From Pseudomonadota bacterium (GTDB lineage Bacteria > Pseudomonadota > Gammaproteobacteria > Burkholderiales > Burkholderiaceae_C), in the NCBI GenBank assembly GCA_021845505.1, contig JAJZVU010000021.1, forward strand, positions 1-61,961: DNA of 61,961 bases. Reading direction: 5' to 3'. Positions 19,521 through 28,510 of the stretch are shown here, in pieces. Position 1 is the stretch's first letter. The number at the start of each line of letters is the position of its first letter. The translations under genes were made by a program, and so were the position numbers. The notes below the pieces were generated by a model. That model did not search any database. It saw only the letters and a program-made list of their open reading frames with translations, and was not told where the DNA came from.

Positions 19521-20638
19521 CACCGATCCTCCTCGCCGGCCAGTTCGGCATAGCGTTGCACCTGCAGCGCGGAGTGGCCGAGCCACTGGTCGACCAGGGT
19601 CAGGTGCCTGAACCAGTGGCTGAGCTGCAGTTCGTCGGTGAGACCGATCCCGCCGTGCAACTGCACGCTTTGTTGCCCCACCTCGCGGCAGGCGCCGCCG
19701 ACCCGCGCCTTGGCCGCGGCGAGCAACTCGGCGCGCTGCCGCTCGGCCAGGCCGTCGAAGCGCCGGGCCGCCAGCCCGGCCAGCGAGCGCGCCTGCTCGA
19801 CCTCGATCCACAGCGCGCTCGCGCGGTGCCGCAGCACCTGCTGGGCCGCCAGCGGGGCGCCGAACTGGCGCCGCGTGCGCAGGTACTCGACGCTGGCGTC
19901 CAGGCAGGCCTGCAGCACGCCGACGGCGCCCGCGCACAGTCCGGCCAGCCACAGGTCGTGCAGCCGCCGCGCCGCGGCCAGCGCGTCGCCGGGCAGGCGG
20001 GCCGGCTGCTCCAGCCGCACCTGCCGCAGCTGCAGGTCGGCCGCCGGCTGGCCGTCCAGCAAGGCGTAGCCGCGCAAGCGCACGCCGACGGACTGCGCCG
20101 GAACCGCGAACCAGGCGAGCTGCGCGTCCGGACAGCGGGCGGCGACCAGCAGCACCTCGGCGCGAGCCGGCTGCAGCAGCAGCGTCTTGTCGCCGTCGAG
20201 CAGCCAGCCGCCGTCCTGGGCGCGCGCCTGGCAGCGCGGCCGCTCGATCGCGAAGCCGGCGTCGGGCTCGAACACCGCGATGCTGGCGATCGCCCCCTGG
20301 GCCAGGCGCTGCAGCCAGTGCGCAGCGACCTCGCCGCCGCAGCCTGCGAGCAGGTCGGTGGCCAGCAGGCAGCTGCCGAGCACCGGTTCGAGCACCAGTG
20401 CCGGCCCCAGCACCTGCAGTGCGTGCAGCATGTCGGCCAGCGGCGCCTGCAGGCCACCGTGTTCCTCGGGCACCAGCAGCCCCGGCAGGCCGAGTTCGCA
20501 CAAGCCCGCCCACAGCTCGGGGTCGCCGACGCCCTGGCTCGCCAGGCGGCTGCGGCGGGCGAAGTCGTGCTCGCGCTGCAGGTAGCGTTGCAACGAGTCG
20601 GCGAGGTGTCGCTGCTGTTCGGTGGCTTCGTCGAGCAT
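19520..20638 (-). CDS. Acyl-CoA dehydrogenase family protein (divergent subunit)
   Basis: A 372-aa ACAD. The N-terminal helical domain has LGLPGLLVPEEHGGLQAPLA. The C-terminal domain has TRRQFGAPLAAQQVLRHRAS and QLHGGIGLTDELQLSHWFRH. The middle beta domain is degenerate: the usual G-x-K-x-W-I-T FAD/substrate block reads LDGDKTLLLQPAR. This asymmetry with its neighbour is what is seen in alpha2beta2 ACADs such as mycobacterial FadE28/FadE29-type pairs, where only some sites bind FAD. ATG at 20638 is preferred to a TTG at 20653. It follows the partner ACAD by 11 bp. Confidence 0.85.
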   Translation of the reverse strand: MLDEATEQQRHLADSLQRYLQREHDFARRSRLASQGVGDPELWAGLCELGLPGLLVPEEHGGLQAPLADMLHALQVLGPALVLEPVLGSCLLATDLLAGCGGEVAAHWLQRLAQGAIASIAVFEPDAGFAIERPRCQARAQDGGWLLDGDKTLLLQPARAEVLLVAARCPDAQLAWFAVPAQSVGVRLRGYALLDGQPAADLQLRQVRLEQPARLPGDALAAARRLHDLWLAGLCAGAVGVLQACLDASVEYLRTRRQFGAPLAAQQVLRHRASALWIEVEQARSLAGLAARRFDGLAERQRAELLAAAKARVGGACREVGQQSVQLHGGIGLTDELQLSHWFRHLTLVDQWLGHSALQVQRYAELAGEEDR

Positions 20639-20649
20639 CCGCCGGTCCC

Positions 20650-21831
20650 TCAAAGTCCCATCGCTCGTGCCAGGATGTTGTGCTGGATTTCGTTGGTGCC
20701 GCCGTAGATCGACACCTTGCGCCAGTTCAGGTACTGCGCCCCCAGCAACGCCCAGTCCGCGCCCGCGGCGGGCTCGAAGCCGGCGGGCGGGTCGAAGGCT
20801 TGCGCCTGCAGGGGCATCGCGCGCGCTCCGGCCACCTGCAGCAGCAGTTCGCTGGCGCGCTGTTGCAGCTGGCTGCCGACGATCTTGAGCATCGAAGCCG
20901 CGGCTCCGGGGTCGCCGTCGCGCAGCATGCGCAGTTGCGTGGCCTCCAGTGCCAGCAGCTCGATGCGCAGTTCGGCGACGGCCTGGCGCAGCGCCGGGTC
21001 GGCGTCGGCGCGCCGGCCCTGGCGGTCGGGCCTGGCGGCCAGATCGAGCAGGCGGTCGAGTTCGCGCTTGACCAGGCCGATGCCGGCGATGTTGCTGCGC
21101 TCATGGCCGAGCAGGTACTTGGCGACGCTCCAGCCCTGGTTCTCGGCGCCCACCAGCTGCGCGGCGGGCACGCGCACCCGGTCGAGCCAGACCTCGTTGA
21201 CCTCGTGCTCGCCGTCGAGCAGCCGGATCGGGCGCACGCTCACCCCGGGGCTGTGCATGTCGACCAGCAGGAAGGAAATCCCCTGCTGCTGCGGCGCGTC
21301 GGGCTGGCTGCGCGCCAGGCAGAACATCCAGTCGGCATACTGCGCCAGGGTGGTCCAGGTCTTCTGGCCGCTGAGCAGGTAGCCGTCGCCGTCGCGCACC
21401 GCGCGCGTCTGCAGCGAGGCCAGGTCGGAGCCCGCGCCGGGTTCGGAGTAGCCCTGGCACCACCAGCTGCGGCCGTCGAGGATCGGCGGCAGGAAGCGCG
21501 CGCACTGCTCGGCGGTGCCGAAGCGCAGCAGCACCGCGGCCAGCATCTTCAGCCCGAAGGGCAACTGGCGCGGCGCCCCGGCGCGGGCGCATTCCTCCTC
21601 GAACACCGCCACCTGAGCTGCGTCCCATTCGCAGCCGCCCCAGGCGCGGGGCCAGTGCACCGCGCCCCAGCCTTCGGCGTGCAGGATGCGCTGCCAGTCC
21701 AGGTAGTCGTCGCGCCGCAGCCGCTGGCCGAGCAGCACCTTGTGGCGCAGCCCGTCGGGCAGGATGGCGCGCAGGCGCTGGCGCAGCCCGGCGCGCCAGG
21801 CGGTGAGTTCGGGCAACAGTTCGATGGCCAT
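20650..21831 (-). CDS. Acyl-CoA dehydrogenase family protein
   Basis: A 393-aa ACAD, first gene of the leftward operon. It keeps the flavin-binding blocks CQGYSEPGAGSDLASLQTRA and LSGQKTWTTLAQYADWMFCL. The C-terminal block reads VSIYGGTNEIQHNILAR, so the usual YEGT glutamate base is Gly here; in FadE-type heteromeric ACADs the base lies elsewhere. ATG at 21831 is the conserved-looking start; the frame stays open further upstream across the regulatory region. Its promoter region (21832-21944) is shared divergently with the IclR gene and holds a predicted IclR operator. Confidence 0.9.
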   Translation of the reverse strand: MAIELLPELTAWRAGLRQRLRAILPDGLRHKVLLGQRLRRDDYLDWQRILHAEGWGAVHWPRAWGGCEWDAAQVAVFEEECARAGAPRQLPFGLKMLAAVLLRFGTAEQCARFLPPILDGRSWWCQGYSEPGAGSDLASLQTRAVRDGDGYLLSGQKTWTTLAQYADWMFCLARSQPDAPQQQGISFLLVDMHSPGVSVRPIRLLDGEHEVNEVWLDRVRVPAAQLVGAENQGWSVAKYLLGHERSNIAGIGLVKRELDRLLDLAARPDRQGRRADADPALRQAVAELRIELLALEATQLRMLRDGDPGAAASMLKIVGSQLQQRASELLLQVAGARAMPLQAQAFDPPAGFEPAAGADWALLGAQYLNWRKVSIYGGTNEIQHNILARAMGL

Positions 21832-21840
21832 CGCGAGTTG

Positions 21841-21859
21841 GGTTCCGCTATGCAGAACA
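21841..21859. promoter_or_regulatory. Predicted IclR-family operator (leftward arm)
   Basis: GGTTCCGCTATGCAGAACA matches 15 of 19 positions of the perfect palindrome at 22828-22846. It lies 10 bp upstream of the leftward ACAD start, between that gene and the divergent IclR gene. A further half-site-like GTTCCGTAC lies at 21862-21870. Inference: one regulator controls both arms and its own gene. Confidence 0.55.
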
Positions 21860-21944
21860 TCGTTCCGTACAGCTAGAATCCGGCCGATTCTTCCGCCTCG
21901 CCCGCCGGCTGTCAAGGTGGGCCGGCGCATCGAGGAGAGCCTGC

Positions 21945-22763
21945 ATGGGAAGCACCGCCAGCCGCCGCCAGGCGCCGCGCCGGGCCGGCGCCGACGACGC
22001 GAAGGCCGACCGCCACTTCGTCACCGCGCTGGCGCGCGGGCTCGACGTGCTGGCCTGCTTTCGCTCGCGCGATCGCGCGCTGGGCAACCACGACATCGCC
22101 GAGCGCTGCGGCCTTCCCAAGTCGACGGTTTCGCGCCTGACCCATACCCTGACCCGGCTGGGATACCTGGAAGCGGACGCCGACACCGGCAGGTACCGGC
22201 TGGGCAGCGCCACGCTGGCGCTGGGCAGCAGCATGCTGGCGCGCATGGAACTGCGCCAGCTGGCCCGTCCGCTGATGCAGGAGCTGGCCGATGCCACCGG
22301 CACGATGGTTTCGCTGGGGGTGCGCGACAGGCTGTCGATGATCTATGTCGAGAATTGCCGCAGCGCGTCGGCGCTGACCCTGAGCCTGGACGTGGGCTCG
22401 CGCATCCCGCTGGGAACCACCGCGATGGGGCGCGCGTGGCTGGCGGTGGCGCCGCAGCGCGAGCGCGACCTGCTGCTCGAGCAGCTGGCGGCCCCCGACG
22501 ACCCCGGCTGGCCGGCGCAGCGCGCTGCGCTGCAGGCTGCGCTGCGGGAGTACCGCAGCCTGGGCTGCGCGTGTTCCTTCGGCGACTGGCAGCCCGACGT
22601 GCACGCGATCGCGGTGGGCATCGACCCCGGTGGCGGTGCGCCGCGCATGGCGTTGAACTGCGGCGGCCCGGCCTTCCTGCTGAGCCCGCGCTTCCTGCTC
22701 GAGCAGGCGCGACCGCGGCTGCTCGAGCTGGCGAGCCGGCTGCACCCTGCCGGCGCGGGCTGA
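21945..22763 (+). CDS. IclR-family transcriptional regulator
   Basis: A 272-aa regulator. The N-terminal winged helix-turn-helix is at about 25-85 (LARGLDVLACFRSRDRALGN; recognition helix region AERCGLPKSTVSRLTHTLTR). A linker helix follows (LGSSMLARMELRQLARPLMQ), then the C-terminal effector-binding domain with SLDVGSRIPLGTTAMGRAWL and the late GCACSFGDWQPDVHAIAVGI block, where IclR proteins bind small acids. It is divergent from the ACAD operon and 136 bp upstream of the beta-oxidation operon. Effector is unknown; an acid or acyl-CoA of the pathway is likely. Confidence 0.93.
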   Translation: MGSTASRRQAPRRAGADDAKADRHFVTALARGLDVLACFRSRDRALGNHDIAERCGLPKSTVSRLTHTLTRLGYLEADADTGRYRLGSATLALGSSMLARMELRQLARPLMQELADATGTMVSLGVRDRLSMIYVENCRSASALTLSLDVGSRIPLGTTAMGRAWLAVAPQRERDLLLEQLAAPDDPGWPAQRAALQAALREYRSLGCACSFGDWQPDVHAIAVGIDPGGGAPRMALNCGGPAFLLSPRFLLEQARPRLLELASRLHPAGAG

Positions 22764-22772
22764 CGCGGCCGC

Positions 22773-22802
22773 TTTACAAGCCGGGCCGCGACGTCCTAGC
22801 AT
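22773..22802 (+). promoter_or_regulatory. Candidate sigma-70 promoter of the rightward acyl-CoA operon
   Basis: TTTACA (22773-22778), 18-bp spacer, TAGCAT (22797-22802). The start site would be near 22810, so the 19-bp palindrome at 22828-22846 would lie just downstream, in a repressing position. The assignment rests on sequence match only. Confidence 0.5.
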
Positions 22803-22827
22803 CGCTGGCGGCGATTTTGCAAAACTT

Positions 22828-22846
22828 GGTTCTGCACTGCAGAACC
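22828..22846. promoter_or_regulatory. Perfect 19-bp inverted repeat, predicted IclR operator (rightward arm)
   Basis: GGTTCTGCACTGCAGAACC is fully symmetric around one central base. It lies between the IclR gene and the first gene of the rightward operon, and its imperfect match lies on the other side of the IclR gene at 21841-21859. Size and symmetry suit a dimeric IclR-type wHTH protein. A second small palindrome TTTTGCAAAA (22815-22824) lies just upstream. Confidence 0.65.
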
Positions 22847-22899
22847 CCAAACCGGCAGCCGCCTCGTTCAGCGGGGTCGATGCCCCGAGCGGAGACTCC

Positions 22900-24993
22900 A
22901 TGCCCAGCGTGCACAGCCAGCGCAATGCCGACATCCAGGTGCTGAGCCTGGACAACCCGCCGGTCAACGGCTTCGGTCTGCAGCAGCGGCGCCAGCTGAT
23001 CGAGGCCATCGATGCCGCGGTGGCCGACCCGCAGGTGCGCGGCGTGGTGGTCACCGGGGCGGGGGACCTGTTCAGCGGGGGAGCCGACATCCGCGAATTC
23101 GGCAAGCCCGAGATGACCGCGTCTCCGCACCTGCTCGATGTGCTGCAGGTCGCCGAGCAGTCCCCCAAGCCGGTGGTGGCTGCGATCAACGGTGCGTGCG
23201 CCGGCGGCGCGCTGGAGTTCGCGCTGGCCTGCCATGGCCGGGTCGCCGCGGCCTCGGCGCGCGTCGGGCTGCCCGAGGTCAAGCTCGGTCTGATCCCCGG
23301 CAGCGGCGGCACGCAGCGCCTGCCGCGCGCGGTCGGGCTGGAGCGGGCGTTGCAGATGATGCTGGGCGGCGAACTGCTTGCCGCGGCGCAGTTGCGCGAT
23401 GGCGCGCTGTTCGATGCGGTGGTCGAGGCCGACGTGGTCGGCGCCGCCTGCGAGCTGGCGCGCCGCCTGGCCGACGCCGGCGCGCTGCCGCGGCTGCGCG
23501 ACCAGCCGGTGGCGCAGGCGGGCGATGCGCGGCAGGTGCTGCAACGCCACCGCGAGCAGGTCGCGCAGCGCCATCCCCACGAGCCGGCGCGGCTGCGGGT
23601 GATCGACGCGGTGGAGGCCGGGCTGCAGGACTTCGACGCGGGGATGGACTGCGAGCGCTGGCTGTTCTTCGCTCTGCTCGCGACCCCGCAGTCGCACGCG
23701 CTGCGCCACGCCTTTTTCGCCGAACGCGCAGCGGCCCATGTGCTGGGTGTCGACGACACCGCCGAGGTGCGCCCGGTGCGCCGCGTAGGCGTGGTCGGCG
23801 CCGGCACGATGGGCTCGGGGATCGGCATGAGCTTCCTGCAGGCCGGCATCGCGGTGGTGCTGGTCGACGTCGCGCAGCCGGCGCTGGAGCGCGGGGTGGC
23901 GGCGATCCGTTCCTATGGCCAGGCCGCGCTGCGCCGCGGCCGCATCGATGCCGCGGGGATCGAGCGCCAGCTCGCGCTGCTGCAGCCGACCCTGGACTGG
24001 TCGGCGCTGGCCGACTGCGACCTGGTCATCGAGGCCGTGTTCGAGGACATGCAGGTCAAGCGCGAAGCCTTCGCCCGCCTGGACGCGCTGGCCCGGCCCG
24101 GCGCGATCCTCGCGTCCAACACCTCGACCCTCGACCTCGACGCCATCGCCGCCGGCACGTCGCGCCCGGCCGACGTGGTGGGCATGCATTTCTTCAGCCC
24201 GGCGCACGTGATGCGGCTGCTCGAGGTGGTGCGCGGGCGCGCCACGTCGGCCGACGTGCTGGCCACGGTGATGCGCCTGGCGCGGCGCATCGGCAAGACC
24301 GCGGTGGTCAGCGGGGTGTGCGACGGATTCATCGGCAACCGCATGCTCGAGCACTACGGCCGCATGGCGCAGTTCCTGGTCGAGGAGGGCGCGCTGCCGC
24401 AGCAGGTGGACCGTGCTCTGGAGGCATGGGGCATGGCGATGGGGCCGTTTCGCATGAGCGACATGGCGGGCAACGACATCGGCTGGGCCATCCGCAAGCG
24501 CCGCTACCGCGAGCGCCCCGAGGTGCGCTACTCGGCGCTGGCCGACCGGCTGTGCGAACTCGGGCGCTTCGGGCAGAAGACCGGCGCCGGCTGGTATCGC
24601 TACCAGCCCGGCAGCCGCGAGGCGCTGCCCGACCCCGAGGTCGAGCAGCTGATCCGGCAGTACCGGCGGGACATCGGGGTGCGCGAGCGCCCGGTCGACG
24701 ACCGCGAGATCGTCGAGCGCTGTCTGTACGCGCTGGTCAACGAGGCGGCCCGGCTGCTCGACGAAGGAATCGCCCAGCGTGCCTCGGACATCGACCTGGT
24801 GTACCTTGCCGGCTACGGCTTCCCGGCGTGGCGTGGCGGGCCCCTGCTGTGGGCCGACACGCAGGGCAGCTACATGGTGGCGCGGCGCATGCGCGAGTTC
24901 GCCGCGCTGCCCGGCGGCGACTCGCGCTTCTGGGAGCCGGCGCCGTGGCTGGCACGGCTGGCAGCGCGCGGCGCCGGCTTCCACGACGCCTGA
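22900..24993 (+). CDS. Enoyl-CoA hydratase / 3-hydroxyacyl-CoA dehydrogenase fusion (FadJ/FadB type)
   Basis: A 697-aa bifunctional beta-oxidation enzyme. The N-terminal crotonase domain (about 1-190) has the oxyanion loop FSGGADIREF, the second loop NGACAGGALEFALA and a catalytic Glu in LPEVKLGLIPGSGGTQRLPR. The 3-hydroxyacyl-CoA dehydrogenase part starts at about 290 with GVVGAGTMGSGIGMSFLQAG. The catalytic His is in GMHFFSPAHVMRLLEVV, and two C-terminal HCDH domains follow (GRFGQKTGAGWYRYQ marks the junction). It hydrates enoyl-CoA and oxidises the 3-hydroxyacyl-CoA. It is the first gene of the IclR-controlled rightward operon. Confidence 0.93.
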   Translation: MPSVHSQRNADIQVLSLDNPPVNGFGLQQRRQLIEAIDAAVADPQVRGVVVTGAGDLFSGGADIREFGKPEMTASPHLLDVLQVAEQSPKPVVAAINGACAGGALEFALACHGRVAAASARVGLPEVKLGLIPGSGGTQRLPRAVGLERALQMMLGGELLAAAQLRDGALFDAVVEADVVGAACELARRLADAGALPRLRDQPVAQAGDARQVLQRHREQVAQRHPHEPARLRVIDAVEAGLQDFDAGMDCERWLFFALLATPQSHALRHAFFAERAAAHVLGVDDTAEVRPVRRVGVVGAGTMGSGIGMSFLQAGIAVVLVDVAQPALERGVAAIRSYGQAALRRGRIDAAGIERQLALLQPTLDWSALADCDLVIEAVFEDMQVKREAFARLDALARPGAILASNTSTLDLDAIAAGTSRPADVVGMHFFSPAHVMRLLEVVRGRATSADVLATVMRLARRIGKTAVVSGVCDGFIGNRMLEHYGRMAQFLVEEGALPQQVDRALEAWGMAMGPFRMSDMAGNDIGWAIRKRRYRERPEVRYSALADRLCELGRFGQKTGAGWYRYQPGSREALPDPEVEQLIRQYRRDIGVRERPVDDREIVERCLYALVNEAARLLDEGIAQRASDIDLVYLAGYGFPAWRGGPLLWADTQGSYMVARRMREFAALPGGDSRFWEPAPWLARLAARGAGFHDA

Positions 24994-25042
24994 GCGGACC
25001 TGGCCGCAGCGCCACCCTTCGAACCCTTGCTGGAGTCTTGCG

Positions 25043-26044
25043 ATGTCCGATGAAAACCTCCAGGTGCTGCTCGCCCGCCGGCCGACCGGCTGGGTCGAGG
25101 CCGCCGACCTGCGGCTGCACAGCGCGCCGATTCCCGAACCCGCCGACGGCGAGGTGCTGGTGCGCAACCTCTGGCTGTCGCTGGACCCCTACATGCGCGG
25201 GCGCATGTCGGACGCCAAGTCCTACGCCGAGCCGGTCGCGCTGGGCGCGGTGATGGTCGGCGGCACCGCCGGCGAGGTGCTGCGCTCGCGCCATCCCGAC
25301 TTCCGTGCCGGCGACAAGGTGGTGGGCATGCTCGGCTGGCAGCTCTACGGCTGCGCGCCTGGCAAGGCGCTGGCCAAGGTCGATGCGTCGCGCGTGCCGC
25401 TGCAGGCCTACCTGGGAACGCTGGGCATGCCCGGGGTGACCGCGTGGTACGGGCTGAACCGGATCTGCGAGCCCCGGCCCGGTGAGACGGTGGTGGTCAC
25501 CGCCGCGTCGGGAGCGGTGGGGTCGGTGGTCGGCCAGATCGCCAAGGCGCGCGGTTGCCGCGTCGTCGGCGTGGCCGGTGGGCCTGCCAAGTGCCGCTAC
25601 GTGACCGACGAACTGGGCTTCGATGCCTGCGTCGACTACAAGGCCGGGCAGTTGGGCGCCGACCTGCGCGCGGCGCTGGGCGAGGGCTTCGACTGCCTGT
25701 TCGAGAACGTCGGCGGGGAGATTTTCGACCGCCTGCTGGCGTTGGCCCGACCGTTCGCCCGCATCGCGCTGTGCGGAACGATTTCCGACTACAACGCCAC
25801 CGAGCCCTATCCGATGCGCAATGTGCGCGCGGTGCTGGTGAGCCGGCTCAAGCTGCAGGGCTTCATCGTCTCCGACCACATGGAGTGCTGGCCACAGGCG
25901 CTGGGCGAACTGGCCGCGCTGGCCGTCGCCGGCAAGCTGCGCTGGCGCGAGTCGGTGGCCGAGGGCCTGGCCAGCGCGCCGCAGGCCTTCATCGGCATGT
26001 TGCGCGGGGAGAATTTCGGCAAGCAACTGGTCCGCCTGGGCTGA
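25043..26044 (+). CDS. NADP-dependent oxidoreductase, CurA/leukotriene-B4-dehydrogenase type MDR
   Basis: A 333-aa zinc-free MDR reductase. NLWLSLDPYMRGRMSD at the N-terminus and the LGMPGVTAWYGLNRICEPRP block are diagnostic of the PTGR/YncB/CurA group. The cofactor motif reads VVTAASGAVGSVVGQIAKAR, and the catalytic-region Tyr-rich stretch is CGTISDYNATEPYP. These enzymes reduce alpha,beta-unsaturated ketones or aldehydes, or enoyl-type substrates, with NADPH. The gene lies 49 bp after the hydratase/dehydrogenase and 12 bp before the kinase gene. Confidence 0.9.
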   Translation: MSDENLQVLLARRPTGWVEAADLRLHSAPIPEPADGEVLVRNLWLSLDPYMRGRMSDAKSYAEPVALGAVMVGGTAGEVLRSRHPDFRAGDKVVGMLGWQLYGCAPGKALAKVDASRVPLQAYLGTLGMPGVTAWYGLNRICEPRPGETVVVTAASGAVGSVVGQIAKARGCRVVGVAGGPAKCRYVTDELGFDACVDYKAGQLGADLRAALGEGFDCLFENVGGEIFDRLLALARPFARIALCGTISDYNATEPYPMRNVRAVLVSRLKLQGFIVSDHMECWPQALGELAALAVAGKLRWRESVAEGLASAPQAFIGMLRGENFGKQLVRLG

Positions 26045-26056
26045 CGGGGGCCGCAG

Positions 26057-27133
26057 ATGCCAGACACGGCAGCCGATACGCCGCCGACCCGCGAGCCCGG
26101 CGCCGCGCAGGCCATCGACGCCGCGCGCCTGGGCGAGTACCTGGCCGCGCGCCTGCCGGGTCTGCGGCTGCCGCTGCGCTTGCGCCAGTTCGAGGGCGGG
26201 CAGTCCAACCCCACCTACCTGCTGCTCGACGCCGCCGGCCAGCGCTGGGTGCTGCGGCGCAAGCCCCCGGGCAGGCTGCTGCCTTCGGCGCATGCGGTCG
26301 AGCGCGAATACCGGGTGATGTCGGCGCTGGCCGGCAGCGCGGTGCCGGTGCCTGGCATGCGCGTGCTGTGCGACGACGAGTCGGTGATCGGCACCGTCTT
26401 CTACGTCATGGACTGGGTGGAGGGCAGGATCTTCTTCGACCCCCGGCTTCCCGGGATGTCGCCCGCCGAGCGGGGTGCGATGTTCGACGCGATGAACCGG
26501 GTGATCGCCTCGCTGCATCAGGTGGACGTGCGGGCCGCCGGGCTGGCCGACTACGGCAAGCCGGGGGGCTACGTGGCGCGCCAGATCGCCCGCTGGAGCC
26601 AGCAGTACCGCGCCAGCCAGACGGAGCCGCTGGAGGCGATGGAGCGGCTGATGCAGTGGCTGCCCGAGCACGTGCCGCAGGGCGACGAGGTCGCGGTGGT
26701 GCACGGCGACTTCCGCATGGACAACCTGGTGTTCCACGCCAGCGAGCCGCGGGTGGTGGCGGTGCTGGACTGGGAACTGTCGACCATCGGCCACCCGCTG
26801 GCCGACTTCGCCTACCACTGCATGGCCTGGCGGCTCGGGCCCGGGCAGTTCCGCGGCATCGCCGGCGAGGACCTGCAGGCGCTGGGAATCCCCGGCGAGG
26901 CGCAGTACCTGGCCGCCTATTGCAGGCGCACCGGCCGCGACCTGGTTCCGGCGGGGCAGTGGGAGTTCTTCCTGGCGTTCAACATGTTCCGGCTGGCCGC
27001 CATCCTGCAGGGCGTGCTGGCGCGCGCGCTGCAGGGCAACGCGGCCAGCGCGCAGGCGCTGGAGGCCGGCTCGCGCGCTCGCCCGCTGGCCGAGGCGGCG
27101 TGGGCGCAGGTGCAGCGCATCGGCGCCGGCTGA
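26057..27133 (+). CDS. APH-fold phosphotransferase (LvaA/ACAD10-11 kinase-like)
   Basis: A 358-aa aminoglycoside-phosphotransferase-fold protein. It has [15 protein letters not shown] as the nucleotide loop, WVLRRKPPG with the lysine, the Brenner motif [14 protein letters not shown] with catalytic Asp, and [18 protein letters not shown] as the metal-binding DWE segment. This subfamily is found fused to an ACAD in eukaryotic ACAD10/ACAD11. Its bacterial counterpart LvaA works with LvaC in levulinate breakdown by phosphorylating 4-hydroxyacyl-CoA. The next gene is an ACAD of the matching type, 34 bp away, which supports that role. It is not an antibiotic-resistance gene by context. Confidence 0.85.
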   Translation: MPDTAADTPPTREPGAAQAIDAARLGEYLAARLPGLRLPLRLRQFEGGQSNPTYLLLDAAGQRWVLRRKPPGRLLPSAHAVEREYRVMSALAGSAVPVPGMRVLCDDESVIGTVFYVMDWVEGRIFFDPRLPGMSPAERGAMFDAMNRVIASLHQVDVRAAGLADYGKPGGYVARQIARWSQQYRASQTEPLEAMERLMQWLPEHVPQGDEVAVVHGDFRMDNLVFHASEPRVVAVLDWELSTIGHPLADFAYHCMAWRLGPGQFRGIAGEDLQALGIPGEAQYLAAYCRRTGRDLVPAGQWEFFLAFNMFRLAAILQGVLARALQGNAASAQALEAGSRARPLAEAAWAQVQRIGAG

Positions 27134-27167
27134 AACGCCCGCGTCGCCCTTTCCCCCGGAGGCCACG

Positions 27168-28409
27168 ATGGATTTCGAGTATTCGCCCAAGGTCGTCGAA
27201 CTGCAGCGGCGCATGTGGGAGTTCATGCGCCGCCACGTGCTGCCGGCAGAGCCGCGCTTCGCCGCCGAGGTGGCTGCCCACCGCGCTGCCGGCAACCCCT
27301 GGCAGCCCACGCAGGTGATGGAGCAGCTCAAGCAGCAGGCGCGCGCCGCAGGCCTGTGGAACCTGTTCCTGCCGGCGTCCGAGCACGGCGCGGGCTTGAG
27401 CAACCTGGAGTACGCGCCGCTGTGCGAAATCATGGGGCGCTCGCCGCTGGCTCCCGAGGCCTGCAATTGCTCGGCCCCCGACACCGGGAACATGGAGGTG
27501 CTGGACCGCTACGGCAGCGTCGAGCAGCAGCAGCGCTGGCTGGTGCCGCTGCTCGAGGGACGCATCCGCTCGGGCTTCGCGATGACCGAGCCGGCGGTGG
27601 CGTCGAGCGACGCCACCAACATCCAGGCCAGCATCCGCCGCGACGGCGACGAATACGTGATCAACGCGCGCAAATGGTGGACCTCGGGGGCCAACGACCC
27701 GCGCTGCAAGGTGCTGATCCTGATGGGCAAGACCGCCCCCGACCATGCCGACCGCCACCGCCGGCAGTCGATGATCCTGGTGCCGATGGACGCCCCCGGG
27801 CTGCGGGTGCTGCGCCACCTCGACGTATTCGGTTTCGACGATGCCCCGCATGGCCATGCCGAGATCGACCTGCACGACGTGCGGGTTCCCGCGTCCAACA
27901 TGCTGCTGGGGGAGGGCCGCGGCTTCGAGATCGCCCAGGGGCGGCTGGGGCCGGGGCGCATCCACCACTGCATGCGGGTCATCGGGTTGGCCGAGCGCGC
28001 GCTGGAGGACATGTGCCGCAGGGTCGTCAAGCGCCGCGCCTTCGGCCGCACGCTGGCCGAGCAGGGGGTGACTCGCGAGCGCATCGCCGAGTCGCGCATG
28101 CTCATCGACCAGGCGCGCTGGCTGGTGCTCAGCGCCGCCGACGCGATGGACCGCCAGGGCAACAAGGCCGCGCGCCGGCAGATCGCGATGATCAAGGTGG
28201 TGGCGCCGGCCATGGCGTGCCGGGTGATCGACTGGGCGATCCAGGCGCATGGCGGCGCCGGGGTGTCGCAGGACTTCGGGCTGGCGCAGGCCTACGCCCA
28301 CGCCCGCACGCTGCGGCTGGCCGACGGCCCCGACGAGGTGCACCGCGACCAGATCGCGCGGCTGGAACTCGAACCCTACCTGGTCGAAGCCGAGTCGCAC
28401 GGCGGGTAG
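27168..28409 (+). CDS. Acyl-CoA dehydrogenase, ACAD10/11 (LvaC)-like
   Basis: A 413-aa ACAD. Family blocks are [40 protein letters not shown], the [12 protein letters not shown] segment and [20 protein letters not shown]. The C-terminal [20 protein letters not shown] is the ACAD10/11 and LvaC form. Such enzymes act with an APH-type kinase to remove the 4-phosphate and isomerise 4-hydroxyacyl-CoA to 3-hydroxyacyl-CoA, which the hydratase/dehydrogenase encoded upstream could then oxidise. GGAGG precedes ATG 27168. It is the last gene of the tight operon; the next gene starts 101 bp later. Confidence 0.9.
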   Translation: MDFEYSPKVVELQRRMWEFMRRHVLPAEPRFAAEVAAHRAAGNPWQPTQVMEQLKQQARAAGLWNLFLPASEHGAGLSNLEYAPLCEIMGRSPLAPEACNCSAPDTGNMEVLDRYGSVEQQQRWLVPLLEGRIRSGFAMTEPAVASSDATNIQASIRRDGDEYVINARKWWTSGANDPRCKVLILMGKTAPDHADRHRRQSMILVPMDAPGLRVLRHLDVFGFDDAPHGHAEIDLHDVRVPASNMLLGEGRGFEIAQGRLGPGRIHHCMRVIGLAERALEDMCRRVVKRRAFGRTLAEQGVTRERIAESRMLIDQARWLVLSAADAMDRQGNKAARRQIAMIKVVAPAMACRVIDWAIQAHGGAGVSQDFGLAQAYAHARTLRLADGPDEVHRDQIARLELEPYLVEAESHGG

Positions 28410-28510
28410 ACGCGGCGCGGGCAGCGGCATCGGTGGCTCACCGATGGCCGCCGCTGCGGGGGCGCTCTACGATGGCCGCGGGCGCCGACGGCGCCCGCCG
28501 AGGTCCTGCG

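Noticed and set aside
26057-27133. Aminoglycoside resistance gene
   Set aside because: The fold is APH-like, but the gene sits inside a beta-oxidation operon next to an ACAD and resembles the ACAD10/11 kinase domain, not a resistance enzyme.
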